Below are positions 25,394 to 34,380 of a DNA stretch of 64,000 nt, one piece after another. The notes under the pieces were generated by a model. It ran no database searches and had not been told where the DNA came from. It was given only the letters and a program-made list of their open reading frames with translations. This stretch comes from Halococcus salsus (GTDB lineage Archaea > Halobacteriota > Halobacteria > Halobacteriales > Halococcaceae), in NCBI RefSeq assembly GCF_009900715.1, contig NZ_JAAAJC010000002.1, forward strand, positions 186,001 to 250,000, written 5' to 3'. The position numbers and the translations under genes are program-made. Each line of letters opens with the position of its first letter. Position 1 is the stretch's first letter.

Positions 25394-27784
25394 ATGACCA
25401 CCACTATCACCGGCGAACACACGACCGCCGAGGTCTTCCTCGACGAGGCCGACCTCGAAGGCCTCACGCGCGACCAGATCCAGGAGATGGTGGACCACGA
25501 GGCGTTCACCGAACCCGTGCGGGTGATGCCCGATGTCCATCCTGGCGCGGGCTGTGTGATCGGCTTCACGATGCCGATCGCCGACAAGGTCGTACCGAAC
25601 GTGGTGGGGGTCGACATCGGTTGTTTCACGGGCGACACCGAAGTTGAACTCCTTGACGGCCACGACCATCGTATGGATGAGTTGAGCGAACGGAACGAAC
25701 CGTTCGGGGTGTGGAGCTGTAAACCGGACGGGGAAGTGGTGGCTGCGAAAGCGACCGCCCGAAAGACCCGCTCCGATGCATCTCTCGTTCGCGTCACGCT
25801 CGACAATGGGGAGGAGATCGATTGCACACCGGACCACGAGTTCATGCTTCGTGACGGGACCTATCGTGAAGCGCAGAACCTCACGGCGGAGCAGTCGTTG
25901 ATGCCGTTCTATACACGTACCGACGAGGATGGGTATCGGCTCGTCTATCAGAACCTTCCGCAGTCATCGTATCAACGAGGCCACTGGATCGTCGCTCGTT
26001 CCGGTTTGATGGGGCCGGTACCGTCGTACGATGACCAGACGACCGTCATCCACCATCGAAACTTCACCGAACACGATAACCGCCCGTCAAACTTGGAGTA
26101 TATGGGCGCACGCGATCACTCGACGTTTCACCGGAATATCGTCGAACGGAACGAACACTGGCAATCCGACGCATTCGAGCAAGCTCGCATCGAAGCGATC
26201 AGGCGATCGTTCACGGAGGGTGGTGCGATGTACGAACAGCGAGCCGCACAGGGTACGGAGAACATTACTAGATGGATGGAGGAGAATCCAGAGGCTTTTG
26301 CCCAGTCCGTCGAAGACAACGGGGAGCGCGGCAAGAAGTATCTCCGAGCGTTCAACACCAGCGAGCGTACCTGCGACCTTTGTGACGAGGTGTTCGACAA
26401 CCCAGCGGCCGAATACTGGCATCAAGTAAAGCAACATCCGGAGAAAACGGAGTACAACACCGACCACAAGAACGCCCGGAGTGCGATGGAGAATCACGAG
26501 GTCGCTTCCGTCGAAACGCTCGACGAGACGGAGGACGTTTACTGCCTCAACGTCCCCAACTATCACAATTTCGCGCTTTCATCCGGTGTCTTCGTCCACA
26601 ACTGTGGTATGTTAGCGACCCAACTCGACTCGAAACCGGACCTCACCGAGGAGGCGATCGACGACCGGATCCGCGAGACGATCCCGATGGGGTGGCACGC
26701 ACACGACGACCAGACCTACCACGTCGGCGAGGACTTCCCCTGGACGGAGGCGACGGCGAAGGTCGAACGGCTGCAAGCGGGTCGCGACACCGACTTCGCG
26801 TTCGACGGCTACGACCTCGAGTACTTCAAAGATCTCTGTGAGAAGGCCGGCGTCGACCTCAACAAGGCCATCAACCAGGTGGGCACCCTCGGCGGCGGCA
26901 ACCACTTCATCGAGGTCGCCGAGTCCGACCGGACCGGGAACTGGTGGCTGGTGTTCCACAGCGGGAGCCGCGCGCTCGGCAACTCCGTGGCCGACTACTG
27001 GCAGACCGAGGCGACCGAGCGGCGGAACGCGACCGCGATCGACCCGGTCACCGCCGAGGACCTCCCCGAGGAGGTCCGGGACGCGGGCGGGACGCCCGCG
27101 GACGTCACGGACGAGACCGGCCGCCGGATCGACATGGACCGAGTGGCGGCGTTCTGCCGCGAACGCTTCGAGGGGAGCGAGATCGAGGCCAACGTCAATC
27201 GACTCAGGCAGGTGCACCACGACCGTCAGGAGGCGTTCGAGGCCGACCGGAACACCGACCTCGACTACCTGGAGGGCGAGGCCGCCCACGGCTACCTCGT
27301 CGACATGGCGTTCTGTCAGACCTACGCGTGGGAGAACCGTCGGTGGATGGCCCACCTCGTGACCGACGCGCTCGGGGTCGAGGTCGCCGACTCGATCCAC
27401 TCGCCGCACAACCTCATCGACTTCGAGGACCTCGTGATCCGAAAGGGCGCGACCCGCGCCCACGAGGGCGAGCGGCTCATCGTGCCGTACAACATGGGCG
27501 AGGGCTCGGTCGTCCTTCGAGGAAAGGGCAACCCCGAGTGGAACCGGAGCGCGCCCCACGGAACGGGCCGGAGCGGAAGCCGTCGGTGGGCGAAGAAGGA
27601 GTTCACGATGGAGGAGTTCGAGGCCGCGATGGACGGGGTGTTCTCGACCTCGGTGAACAAGAACACCATCGACGAGAGCCCGATGGCGTACAAGGACCCC
27701 GCGCTCGTCGAGTCCCGGATCGACGAGACCGGCGAGGTCGTCGACCGGCTCCGACCCGTCATCAACTGCAAAGCCGACTGGTAG
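25394..27784 (+). CDS. rtcB: RNA-splicing ligase RtcB, interrupted by an intein
   Basis: 796 residues, of which 327 are an intein; the spliced ligase would be 469 residues, close to the family norm. RtcB joins tRNA exon halves using GTP and Mn2+. The intein sits exactly before the metal-binding Cys of the GVDIG/CGM motif, now residue 404. Downstream motifs are intact: TLGGGNHFIEV, LVFHSGSRALGN, AHEGERLIVPYNMGEG and the guanylated His in APHGTGRSGSRR. Activity therefore requires splicing. The start ATG at 25394 has a TATA-like GCATTAAG 27 bases upstream. The intein is lower in GC than the exteins. Confidence 0.96.
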   Translation: MTTTITGEHTTAEVFLDEADLEGLTRDQIQEMVDHEAFTEPVRVMPDVHPGAGCVIGFTMPIADKVVPNVVGVDIGCFTGDTEVELLDGHDHRMDELSERNEPFGVWSCKPDGEVVAAKATARKTRSDASLVRVTLDNGEEIDCTPDHEFMLRDGTYREAQNLTAEQSLMPFYTRTDEDGYRLVYQNLPQSSYQRGHWIVARSGLMGPVPSYDDQTTVIHHRNFTEHDNRPSNLEYMGARDHSTFHRNIVERNEHWQSDAFEQARIEAIRRSFTEGGAMYEQRAAQGTENITRWMEENPEAFAQSVEDNGERGKKYLRAFNTSERTCDLCDEVFDNPAAEYWHQVKQHPEKTEYNTDHKNARSAMENHEVASVETLDETEDVYCLNVPNYHNFALSSGVFVHNCGMLATQLDSKPDLTEEAIDDRIRETIPMGWHAHDDQTYHVGEDFPWTEATAKVERLQAGRDTDFAFDGYDLEYFKDLCEKAGVDLNKAINQVGTLGGGNHFIEVAESDRTGNWWLVFHSGSRALGNSVADYWQTEATERRNATAIDPVTAEDLPEEVRDAGGTPADVTDETGRRIDMDRVAAFCRERFEGSEIEANVNRLRQVHHDRQEAFEADRNTDLDYLEGEAAHGYLVDMAFCQTYAWENRRWMAHLVTDALGVEVADSIHSPHNLIDFEDLVIRKGATRAHEGERLIVPYNMGEGSVVLRGKGNPEWNRSAPHGTGRSGSRRWAKKEFTMEEFEAAMDGVFSTSVNKNTIDESPMAYKDPALVESRIDETGEVVDRLRPVINCKADW
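25622..26602 (+). other. Intein in rtcB with HNH endonuclease and C2H2 zinc finger
   Basis: Codons 77-403 of rtcB. Splice blocks: CFTGDTEVELLDG (block A, Cys nucleophile), IDCTPDHEF (block B TxxH), and VYCLNVPNYHNFALSSG then VHN followed by the extein Cys (blocks F/G). An HNH homing-endonuclease motif spans about residues 220-246 (IHHRNF, SNLEYM, DHSTFH). At residues 327-348 there is a canonical C2H2 zinc finger, C-x2-C-x12-H-x4-H, in TCDLCDEVF and YWHQVKQH. Such a finger could guide the endonuclease to its site. Composition is distinctly more AT-rich than the flanking ligase, fitting mobile origin. Confidence 0.93.
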
Positions 27785-27791
27785 GCGGCGT

Positions 27792-28076
27792 TCAGATCGC
27801 GTCGTCCGGGTCGTGTTTCTCGGCCATCCGGCTCGCCTCGGTGGCGTAGCGCTCCCTGCGTTCCGGGTCCTCGACCGGCCCGATGCTCCCGGGGTCGGCG
27901 TCGATCGCCGCGGTGGTCTCGCGAACGTCGGTGAAGGAGGTGAGCGCGCGCTCCTTTCTGGAGTAGCGCGTCCCGTCGGTGGTGGCGTAGGTCAGTATCA
28001 CGAGGTTCTGCTCGTCGTCGGAGTAGGTCCGTTCGACCAGCCAGACGCGTGTCGGTTCGGTCGTGGAATCGGACAT
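27792..28076 (-). CDS. Small haloarchaeal protein of unknown function
   Basis: 94 residues, soluble, with alternating charged residues: VWLVERTYSDDEQNLVILTY then KERALTSFTD and an Arg/Glu-rich C-terminal helix (DPERRERYATEAS). No family recognised beyond similarity in style to haloarchaeal conserved small proteins. A TATA-like TTTATCC lies 27 bases before the ATG. It converges with rtcB, the two stops being about 10 bases apart. Confidence 0.6.
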   Translation of the reverse strand: MSDSTTEPTRVWLVERTYSDDEQNLVILTYATTDGTRYSRKERALTSFTDVRETTAAIDADPGSIGPVEDPERRERYATEASRMAEKHDPDDAI

Positions 28077-28142
28077 GACGGGTCGTAGCCCGCTCGGGGA
28101 TAAATGGTCGCGGGTGGTGCGGTCGTGCGGCGGTTCGTGCGG

Positions 28143-29180
28143 TTATCGCGGCGAGAGGTCGAAGGCGTCGGCGAGGAGCGCGTGGGATTCGAGGACGTTC
28201 TCGGGGTCGGCGATCTGGTTCTGGATCACGACGTCGTCGACCCCGATCTGGTCGGTCATCGTCCCGAGGACCTCGCGCACCGTCGAGGGACTCCCCGATA
28301 TTGCCCGCGGCCACGCACCCGGATCGACATCGGTCGGGGTCGGGTCGGGGACCCCGCCGAGCTCCTCGACCGCCTCGTCGGCCGACCGGATCGGTGGCCG
28401 GTCGATATCGCCCTGCCGGAGCCGTCGCCGGGAGGCCTCGGTGGTCGCGCGCCGCCGCGCGGCTTCCTCGTCGGTCTCGGCGCAGGTGACGTTCGTCGCG
28501 AGCATCCCCCGGGGTTCGTCGGGCCCCGCGCCGAACGGCGAGGGTTCGAAGCGCTCGCGGTAGACCTCGAAGGCTCTGACCGCGGGTTCGGGTCGGATGA
28601 ACGCCGCGAAGCAGTACTGGAGCCCGAGCTCCCCGGCGACCGCGGCGCTCGACGGGCTCGACCCGAGCACCCACATCTCGGGGGCGGTGTCGGCCGCCTG
28701 CGGCACGTCGAGCTGGCCGAACTGGTTGTCGTCGTCGAAGCCGTCGTAGAGGTGGGCCGCGACCTCGTGGATCTTTTCCTTGTGGTCGTTCGCCCCGCGG
28801 CGCTGCTGGCTTCGATCGGGCTGGAGCGCGAAGTCGGAGAGCGGGGAGCCGTTCGCCCGGCCGAGCCCGCAGTCGATCCGGCCGGGCGCGAGCGAGTCGA
28901 GCACGCCGAACGTCTCGGCCACCTTGTAGGGGCTGTAGTGGTTGAGGAGAACGGTACCGGATCCGACTCGGATGTCGTCGGTCTTGGCCGCGATGTGGGG
29001 GATCAGCACTTCGGGCGTGGTGCTGGCGAGCCGGTCGGTGAAGTCGTGGTGTTCGGCCACCCAGAAGCGGTCGTAGCCCAGCTGCTCGGCGTGTCGGGCG
29101 CGTTCGACGGTGTTCTCGAAGGCTTCGGTCGCGGAGCCACCCTCGGGAACCGGCGCGAGGTCGACGATCGAGAGGTTCAC
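28143..29180 (-). CDS. LLM-class flavin-dependent oxidoreductase (luciferase-like monooxygenase)
   Basis: 345 residues. The TIM-barrel LLM signature is clear: MNLSIVDLAPVPEG at the start, YDRFWVAEHHDF, VGSGTVLLNHYSPYKVAE, LAPGRIDCGLGRANGSP, and a flavin-phosphate region MWVLGSSPSSA. Members use FMN or F420; the subgroup that begins this way is usually FMN-dependent with an unknown substrate. The GTG at 29180 is preferred because the barrel starts there and a minus-strand TATA box (GTATATCC, 29203-29210) lies 27 bases upstream. It is a single gene. Confidence 0.9.
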   Translation of the reverse strand: MNLSIVDLAPVPEGGSATEAFENTVERARHAEQLGYDRFWVAEHHDFTDRLASTTPEVLIPHIAAKTDDIRVGSGTVLLNHYSPYKVAETFGVLDSLAPGRIDCGLGRANGSPLSDFALQPDRSQQRRGANDHKEKIHEVAAHLYDGFDDDNQFGQLDVPQAADTAPEMWVLGSSPSSAAVAGELGLQYCFAAFIRPEPAVRAFEVYRERFEPSPFGAGPDEPRGMLATNVTCAETDEEAARRRATTEASRRRLRQGDIDRPPIRSADEAVEELGGVPDPTPTDVDPGAWPRAISGSPSTVREVLGTMTDQIGVDDVVIQNQIADPENVLESHALLADAFDLSPR

Positions 29181-29238
29181 GTCGGATCGACGGGTCGGAC
29201 AAGGATATACCACCCGCCACGTGGCGGCACGGTACCCC

Positions 29239-31047
29239 TCAGTCGTCCGTGGCCTCGTTGAGGTAGAGCACGGCGTTGACCAGCCCGATGTGGCTGAACG
29301 CCTGGGGGAAGTTGCCGAGGTGCTCGCCGGTCTCGGGGTCGACCTCCTCGGCGAACAGCCCGAGCGGGCTGATGTACTCCATCACGCCCTCGAAGACCTC
29401 GCGGGCCTCCTCGACACGGTCCGAGCGCGCGAGACACTCGACCAGCCAGAACGAACAGAGCACGAACGCGCCCTCCTCACCGGGCAACCCGTCGTCGCCC
29501 TCGTAGCGATGGACCAGCCCGTCGTCGGTCATCAGGTGCTCCATCACGGCGTCGATAGTCGCCTGGAAGCGGTCGTCGTCGAACGGCAGGAAGCCGACGC
29601 TCCCGAGCCGGAGCGCGGCGGCGTCGACGGTCTCGCCCGCGAAGGTCTGAGTGAAACAGTCGAGCTCGTCGTCGTAACCCTCTTCGAGCACGACCTCGCG
29701 GATCGTCTCGCGGTCGCCGCGCCAGCGTTCGAGGGGTGCATCGAAGCCGTGTTCCTCGGCGATCTCGATCCCGCGGTCGAGCGCGGCCCAGCAGAGCACC
29801 TTCGAGTGGACGATGTGGCTGGGCTCGCTTCTGACCTCCCAGATCCCGTTGTCCTTCCGGTCCCAGACCCCCGAGACGTACTCGATCATCTCCTTCAGGA
29901 CCTCCCAATCGCCCTCGTAGATATCGGCCCCGTAGTCGCTAGCGGTGTAGATGGCGGTCATGAGCTCGCCGTAGGTGTCGAGCTGTTCCTGGTCGCCCGC
30001 GGCGTTGCCGACCCGAACGGGCTGTGAGCCCCGGTAGCCCGAGAGGTGGTCGAGTTCCTCCTCGACCATCTCGGGCTCGTAGTGGAGGCCGTAGAGCGGG
30101 TGGCCGATCTCGCCGGGGTCGTCCTTGTGACACATCGTGAGACACCAGTCGAAGCCGTTGCGCGCCTCGCGCTCGTGGCCGAGCTCGTGGAGCGCCTGGA
30201 TGGTGTAGGAGACGTCGCGGATCCACGCGTAGCGGTAGTCCCAGTTCCTGATCCCGCCGATCTCCTCGGGGAGCGAGGTGGTCGGTGCGGCGGCGATGGC
30301 GTGGGTCTGCGGGTTCATCAGCAATCGGAGCACGAGCTCCGAGCGAACCACGTAGTCGTGGTACGGCCCCTCGAACGCACAGCCCGACTCGTCGGGGCAC
30401 TGGTGGGTCCAGTCCTGCCAGAAGTCGATCGTCTCGCGCAACAGCCCGGCGCAGTCGGCGGCGTCGATCGGTTCCCGGTCGTTGTACTGGAGCACGAACC
30501 AGTCGGTCTCGTCCGTGTCGAGGGTCTCGGTGGCGGTGGCGTACTCGATCGTCCCCTCGGTGGTCTCGAACGGCGCTTCGCCCCAGAGGTAGCACTGCTC
30601 GCCGTTGCCGCGCCCGAGGACACCCTCGCTCGTCGTCTCGACGGTGGTCCCCACCCGATCGTAGTCGAACCGGGGGTCGAACTCCAACTCGAACTCGACG
30701 GACCCCTCGACGCAGGTGACCTTCCGGTAGATCGCGCTCACGGTGTGGCCGAGTTCCATGCCGTCGACCACGGGCATGAAGTCGGTGACGACCATCGTCC
30801 CCGAGTCGGTCTCGAAGGAGGTCTCGAGCACGTTGGTCCGGGTGATGTAGGACTGTTCTGACGTGTACTCCTCGGCGGGCTGGATGCTGAAGTGCCCACC
30901 ACCGTCGTCGTCGAGCAGCGCGGCGAAGACGCTCGACGACTCGATATGCGGAAAGCAACACCAGTCGATCGAGCCCTCCTCGGAGACCAGCGGACAGGTT
31001 TCGAGGTTGCCGATGACTCCGTAGCCCTCGATCGGCGTGAATTCCAT
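29239..31047 (-). CDS. GH15 glucoamylase/trehalase-like glycoside hydrolase
   Basis: 602 residues. An N-terminal beta-sandwich (MEFTPIEGYGVIGNLETCP, EEGSIDWCCFPHIES) is followed by the (alpha/alpha)6 catalytic domain with IRNWDYRYAWIRDVSYTIQA, YEPEMVEEELDHLSGYRGS and the late EEVDPETGEHLGNFPQAFSH. These are hallmarks of the archaeal GH15 family, which includes glucoamylases and trehalases; there is no signal peptide, so it acts in the cytoplasm, probably on storage or compatible-solute glucosides. The ATG at 31047 has a TATA box 27 bases upstream, which rules out the longer frame to 31071. Confidence 0.92.
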   Translation of the reverse strand: MEFTPIEGYGVIGNLETCPLVSEEGSIDWCCFPHIESSSVFAALLDDDGGGHFSIQPAEEYTSEQSYITRTNVLETSFETDSGTMVVTDFMPVVDGMELGHTVSAIYRKVTCVEGSVEFELEFDPRFDYDRVGTTVETTSEGVLGRGNGEQCYLWGEAPFETTEGTIEYATATETLDTDETDWFVLQYNDREPIDAADCAGLLRETIDFWQDWTHQCPDESGCAFEGPYHDYVVRSELVLRLLMNPQTHAIAAAPTTSLPEEIGGIRNWDYRYAWIRDVSYTIQALHELGHEREARNGFDWCLTMCHKDDPGEIGHPLYGLHYEPEMVEEELDHLSGYRGSQPVRVGNAAGDQEQLDTYGELMTAIYTASDYGADIYEGDWEVLKEMIEYVSGVWDRKDNGIWEVRSEPSHIVHSKVLCWAALDRGIEIAEEHGFDAPLERWRGDRETIREVVLEEGYDDELDCFTQTFAGETVDAAALRLGSVGFLPFDDDRFQATIDAVMEHLMTDDGLVHRYEGDDGLPGEEGAFVLCSFWLVECLARSDRVEEAREVFEGVMEYISPLGLFAEEVDPETGEHLGNFPQAFSHIGLVNAVLYLNEATDD

Positions 31048-31495
31048 ACGAAACTCACGACGGACCCCCATATAGTACCCCGTACCCTGGAGCCGCTTAC
31101 CGATCCACTACCGGAGGGTCGGCGGTCGCGGCCGGTGCGCCGCGGTGGTAGTGGTGGTGCGGCTGCGGCGGCGACGGCGGTAGCTGTGGCGGTGGCGGTA
31201 GCTGTAGCGGTGCGGTGTCTCGGCGAGCGGCAGTGAGCCGAGATGAGCGGTTGCGGGGCGGTCGCGGGGCGGTCCTGGCAGATGAAGGGCGAGCGAACGC
31301 CGACGGCGTGAGCGAGGGCTTCGGCGGTGCGGGCGGAGGCGGTGCTGTGCGGTCGCGGGATGTGAGGGAGTCGTACCGTGAGCGAGTGAACGAGCGAGCG
31401 GGCCGACGATTGACCGAAGGGAAAGAGGAGGCTTTTGATCCACATTTTGCCAGGGAGGCCGCTTCGCGGCCGACCGCAGCAAAAGGTGGGTGGTC
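31048..31495. other. Gene-free gap with low-complexity DNA
   Basis: About 450 bases. The left part has the promoter of the GH15 gene (TATA at 31070-31078). From about 31140 to 31215 there is irregular GGTAGCTGTGGCGGT-type low-complexity sequence. A GAGCGAGTGAACGAGCGAGCG stretch lies near 31380-31400, similar in style to the one at 9100-9140. At the right end is a nested hairpin. I see no gene here; the open frames look like chance. Confidence 0.5.
31445..31484 (-). terminator. Nested hairpin just after the NDH-2-like gene
   Basis: Outer arms TTTTGC (31445-31450) and GCAAAA (31479-31484) enclose a perfect GGCCGC-ttc-GCGGCC stem-loop (31457-31471). It lies 12-51 bases beyond the stop of the minus-strand oxidoreductase gene, so it may end its transcript. 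It may instead be part of a dispersed repeat; only a genome search can tell. Confidence 0.4.
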
Positions 31496-32650
31496 CTACA
31501 TATCGGACCAGGCCCGCGCCGCCCGCCCCGGCCCCGTAATGTCGTTGATCCAACGTGCGGCGATGGCCTTCTTGATGAAGACCGCGGCGGGACCGCTGAA
31601 GGTGTTGAGCGGGATGCCGACCACGTCGTGGGCGACCGCCTTCTCACCGATCGAGACGAGGGTGCCCTTATCCTCGTGGGTCCAGCTGTCGAGGGGCTGG
31701 CCGTGGAGCGCGCGCGCGACGTTCTCGCCTGCGACCTCGGCGGCCTGCCAGGCGGCCTGTGCGGTCGGCGGCGCGGGGCCGTCGGGCTGGTCGACGATCG
31801 CCGAGTCGCCGAGCGCGAACACGCGGTCGTCGTTGGTCTCGAAGGTGGCCTCGGCGTTGACCCGGTTGTGTTCGTTGTCGAGGCCCGAGTCGTCGATCGC
31901 GTCCTGGCCCGTGATGCCGCCGGTCCAGACGAACACGTCGTGTTCGAGCGTCTCGCCCGAGTCGAAGTGGATCACGCCCGCTTCGGCCTCGGTGATCGGG
32001 TCGTTCGTCGAGATCTCGATGTCACGCTCTTCGAGCCGCTTTCTGAGCGCGCCCTGGAGCTCGGGGTCCATCCCCGGGAAGACGTTGTCGAGCGCCTCGA
32101 CCAGCGTGATATCGATCGGCGCGTGGTGCATGTCGCGGAACTCGGCGATCTCGCCGGCGCTCTGGATGCCCGAGAGCCCGGCCCCGCCGATGGCGACGTG
32201 GGCGGGGTCGTCGGCCGTGGCCTCGCGCGCGGCCTCCTTGACCTGGTCGTGGATGGTGAGCGCGTCGTCGAGGCTCTTGAGGGTGAGCGAGTGCTCTTCG
32301 AGCCCGTCGATCCCGTAGTAGGCGGTCTGGGAACCGAGGGTCACGAGGAGGTAGTCGTAGGAGACCGTCGAGCCGTCCGCGAGTTCGACCGCCCGGTCGT
32401 CGCAGTCGAGCCCCGAGACCTCGCCCTGGATGAACCGCGTGCCCGGCGATTTGATCTCGTCGACCGGGATCGTGACCTTGTCCTGAACGCTCGGGTCGCG
32501 GATACACCGATGGGACTCGTGGAGCACGAGGTGGTGGTCGTGGTCCGAGACCCACGTGATGTCGGCTTCGTCGCCGAGCGTCTCCTCCAGTTTCTTGATT
32601 GCGCCCGCCCCGGCGTAGCCCGCACCGAGAACGACGACAGTCTCCGTCAT
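31496..32650 (-). CDS. NAD(P)/FAD-dependent oxidoreductase, NDH-2-like
   Basis: 384 residues. Two dinucleotide-binding motifs are visible: VVVLGAGYAGAGAIKKLEE at the N-terminus (FAD) and HVAIGGAGLSGIQSAGEIAE near residue 160 (NADH). VFALGDSAIVDQPDGPAPPTAQ is the late FAD motif of type II NADH dehydrogenases, and the C-terminal region (FSGPAAVFIKKAIAARWIND) may touch the membrane. It would pass electrons from NADH to menaquinone without proton pumping; sulfide:quinone reductase-like function is an alternative, though the paired redox cysteines of that family are not seen. A TATA-like CCTTTGTAACG precedes the ATG at 32650. Confidence 0.88.
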   Translation of the reverse strand: MTETVVVLGAGYAGAGAIKKLEETLGDEADITWVSDHDHHLVLHESHRCIRDPSVQDKVTIPVDEIKSPGTRFIQGEVSGLDCDDRAVELADGSTVSYDYLLVTLGSQTAYYGIDGLEEHSLTLKSLDDALTIHDQVKEAAREATADDPAHVAIGGAGLSGIQSAGEIAEFRDMHHAPIDITLVEALDNVFPGMDPELQGALRKRLEERDIEISTNDPITEAEAGVIHFDSGETLEHDVFVWTGGITGQDAIDDSGLDNEHNRVNAEATFETNDDRVFALGDSAIVDQPDGPAPPTAQAAWQAAEVAGENVARALHGQPLDSWTHEDKGTLVSIGEKAVAHDVVGIPLNTFSGPAAVFIKKAIAARWINDITGPGRAARAWSDM

Positions 32651-32793
32651 AGGCGCACGTGTGTGGGCAGGCGTTACAAAGGCTTTGAAACGATATCGGA
32701 TGTGAAACCGACGAGTTCGGCCGGGAGTCGCCGATACGGTGGCGCTTCGGCTCGTTCGGCGTCGCCCGGTTCGGGCGGGAGCCGACGCGCGGG

Positions 32794-32802
32794 GTTTTAA
32801 TT
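32794..32802 (+). promoter_or_regulatory. TATA box of the TrkA-N/DHH gene
   Basis: GTTTTAATT, 27 bases before the ATG at 32825. Leaderless layout. Confidence 0.5.
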
Positions 32803-32824
32803 CCCGTGGAGCCAACCCGACTCC

Positions 32825-34342
32825 ATGGTTTCGCGGTTGGTGTTGGGCTGTGGGTCGGTCGGGCGGACCATCGTGAGCGCGCTCGCCGACCGGCCGGGCG
32901 ACGTCCTCGTGGTCTGTGACAACGAACACCGGATCGAGACCCTCCGGAGCGACCGCATCGACACCCACCGCGCCGACCCGACCGACCCCGCGACGTTGGA
33001 CGAGGTCGACCGGTCGATCGACGTGCTCGTGGTCGCGAGCGACGACCCCGACATCAATCGGGCCGCGACCGAGACCGCCCGGGAGGCCTACCCCGAGGCG
33101 TTCGTGCTGGCCTACACCGGCAAGGAACCCTCGATCGAGTGTCGACTCGACATCGAGGCGAACGCCGACCGGGTCGTCGAGTCCGCCGGCACCGCCGCCG
33201 ACGACCTGATCGAGCGTATCGGCGAGGAGAGCATGCGCCCGCGGCGGCTCTGGCGTGTCCTCCGGTCGATCGCGGGTCGGCTCGCGGTCGTGACCCACGA
33301 CAACCCCGACCCAGACGCGATCGCGAGCGCGTTCGCGCTGAAGAAGATCGCAACCGCCGCGGGCTGTGAGACGGACATCTGCTACTACGGCACGATCACC
33401 CACCAGCAGAACCGCGCGATGGTCAACCTGCTCGACCTCGAGATGCGCCAGCTGGAGGGCGACGAGACCGAGGAGTACGACGGGATCGCGCTCGTCGACC
33501 ACTCCCGACCGGGCGTCAACGACCAGCTCCCCGAGGACACCCCCGTGGACGTCCTGATCGACCACCACCCGCCGCGCGCACCGGTCGAGGCCCGGTTCGT
33601 CGACCTCCGGAGCGACGTCGGCGCGACCTCGACCCTCCTCGTGGAGTACCTCCGCCAGCTCGGTATCCGGGCCGACGAGACCGTGGCGACCGCGCTGCTC
33701 TACGGGATCCGAGTCGACACCAAGGACTTCCGGCGCGAGGTTTCCACGGTCGACTTCGAGGCCGCCGCGTACCTCCTGCCGTTCGTGAAGGATTCGGTGC
33801 TCGAACAGGTCGAGACCCCGAGCATGAGCGCCGAGACAATCGAGACGATGGCGCGGGCGATCCGGAACCGAGAGGTCCAGGGCTCGGTGCTCGTGAGCTA
33901 CATCGACGACCTCCACGAGCGCGACGCGCTGGCCCAGTCGGCCGACCAGCTCCTCGACATCGAGGGCGTCAGAACCACGCTGGTCTACGGGATCATCGAC
34001 GGCACCGTCTACTGTTCCGGCCGAACCAGGGGGACGAACCTCGACCTCGGCGAAGCCCTCCGGGACGCTTTCGAGCAGATCGGGAGCGCCGGCGGCCACG
34101 CCGACATGGCGGGCGCACAGATCCCGCTGGGGCTCCTCGGGGACTCCGACGAGTCCGAACTCTCGAACATCGTCCACGACGTCATGGCCGACCGGTTCTA
34201 CGGCGCGCTCGAAACCCGGGACGAGGGTCGACCCGCGCCGGTCGAGACCGACGGTGGCGAGGGCGAGAGCGGTGACGGGACGCCGTCCACGGAATCGGCC
34301 GATGCCGACCCCGGAACCGACGAATCGGAGCTGGACGGCTGA
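32825..34342 (+). CDS. TrkA-N/DHH phosphoesterase fusion protein
   Basis: 505 residues. Residues about 1-125 form a TrkA-N (RCK-type) Rossmann domain: RLVLGCGSVGRTIVSALAD, VLVVCDNEHRIETL, VLVVASDDPDINRAA. Residues about 150-480 form a DHH/DHHA1 phosphoesterase: VVTHDNPDPDAIAS, IALVDHSRP, VLIDHHPPRAP and the DHHA1 motif GSAGGHADMAGAQIP. Such fusions are widespread in archaea; the DHH part resembles cyclic-dinucleotide or nanoRNA phosphodiesterases, and the TrkA-N part binds NAD(H) or a nucleotide. An acidic low-complexity tail of about 40 residues ends the chain. The start is supported by its promoter. Confidence 0.9.
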   Translation: MVSRLVLGCGSVGRTIVSALADRPGDVLVVCDNEHRIETLRSDRIDTHRADPTDPATLDEVDRSIDVLVVASDDPDINRAATETAREAYPEAFVLAYTGKEPSIECRLDIEANADRVVESAGTAADDLIERIGEESMRPRRLWRVLRSIAGRLAVVTHDNPDPDAIASAFALKKIATAAGCETDICYYGTITHQQNRAMVNLLDLEMRQLEGDETEEYDGIALVDHSRPGVNDQLPEDTPVDVLIDHHPPRAPVEARFVDLRSDVGATSTLLVEYLRQLGIRADETVATALLYGIRVDTKDFRREVSTVDFEAAAYLLPFVKDSVLEQVETPSMSAETIETMARAIRNREVQGSVLVSYIDDLHERDALAQSADQLLDIEGVRTTLVYGIIDGTVYCSGRTRGTNLDLGEALRDAFEQIGSAGGHADMAGAQIPLGLLGDSDESELSNIVHDVMADRFYGALETRDEGRPAPVETDGGEGESGDGTPSTESADADPGTDESELDG

Positions 34343-34380
34343 ACGAGGGGTTTTTGTTCCGGGCTGCCGACCCGTTCCCA

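Noticed and set aside
31140-31220. Possible CRISPR or regular tandem repeat
   Set aside because: The GGTAGCTGTGGCGG units vary in length and spacing and have no spacers.
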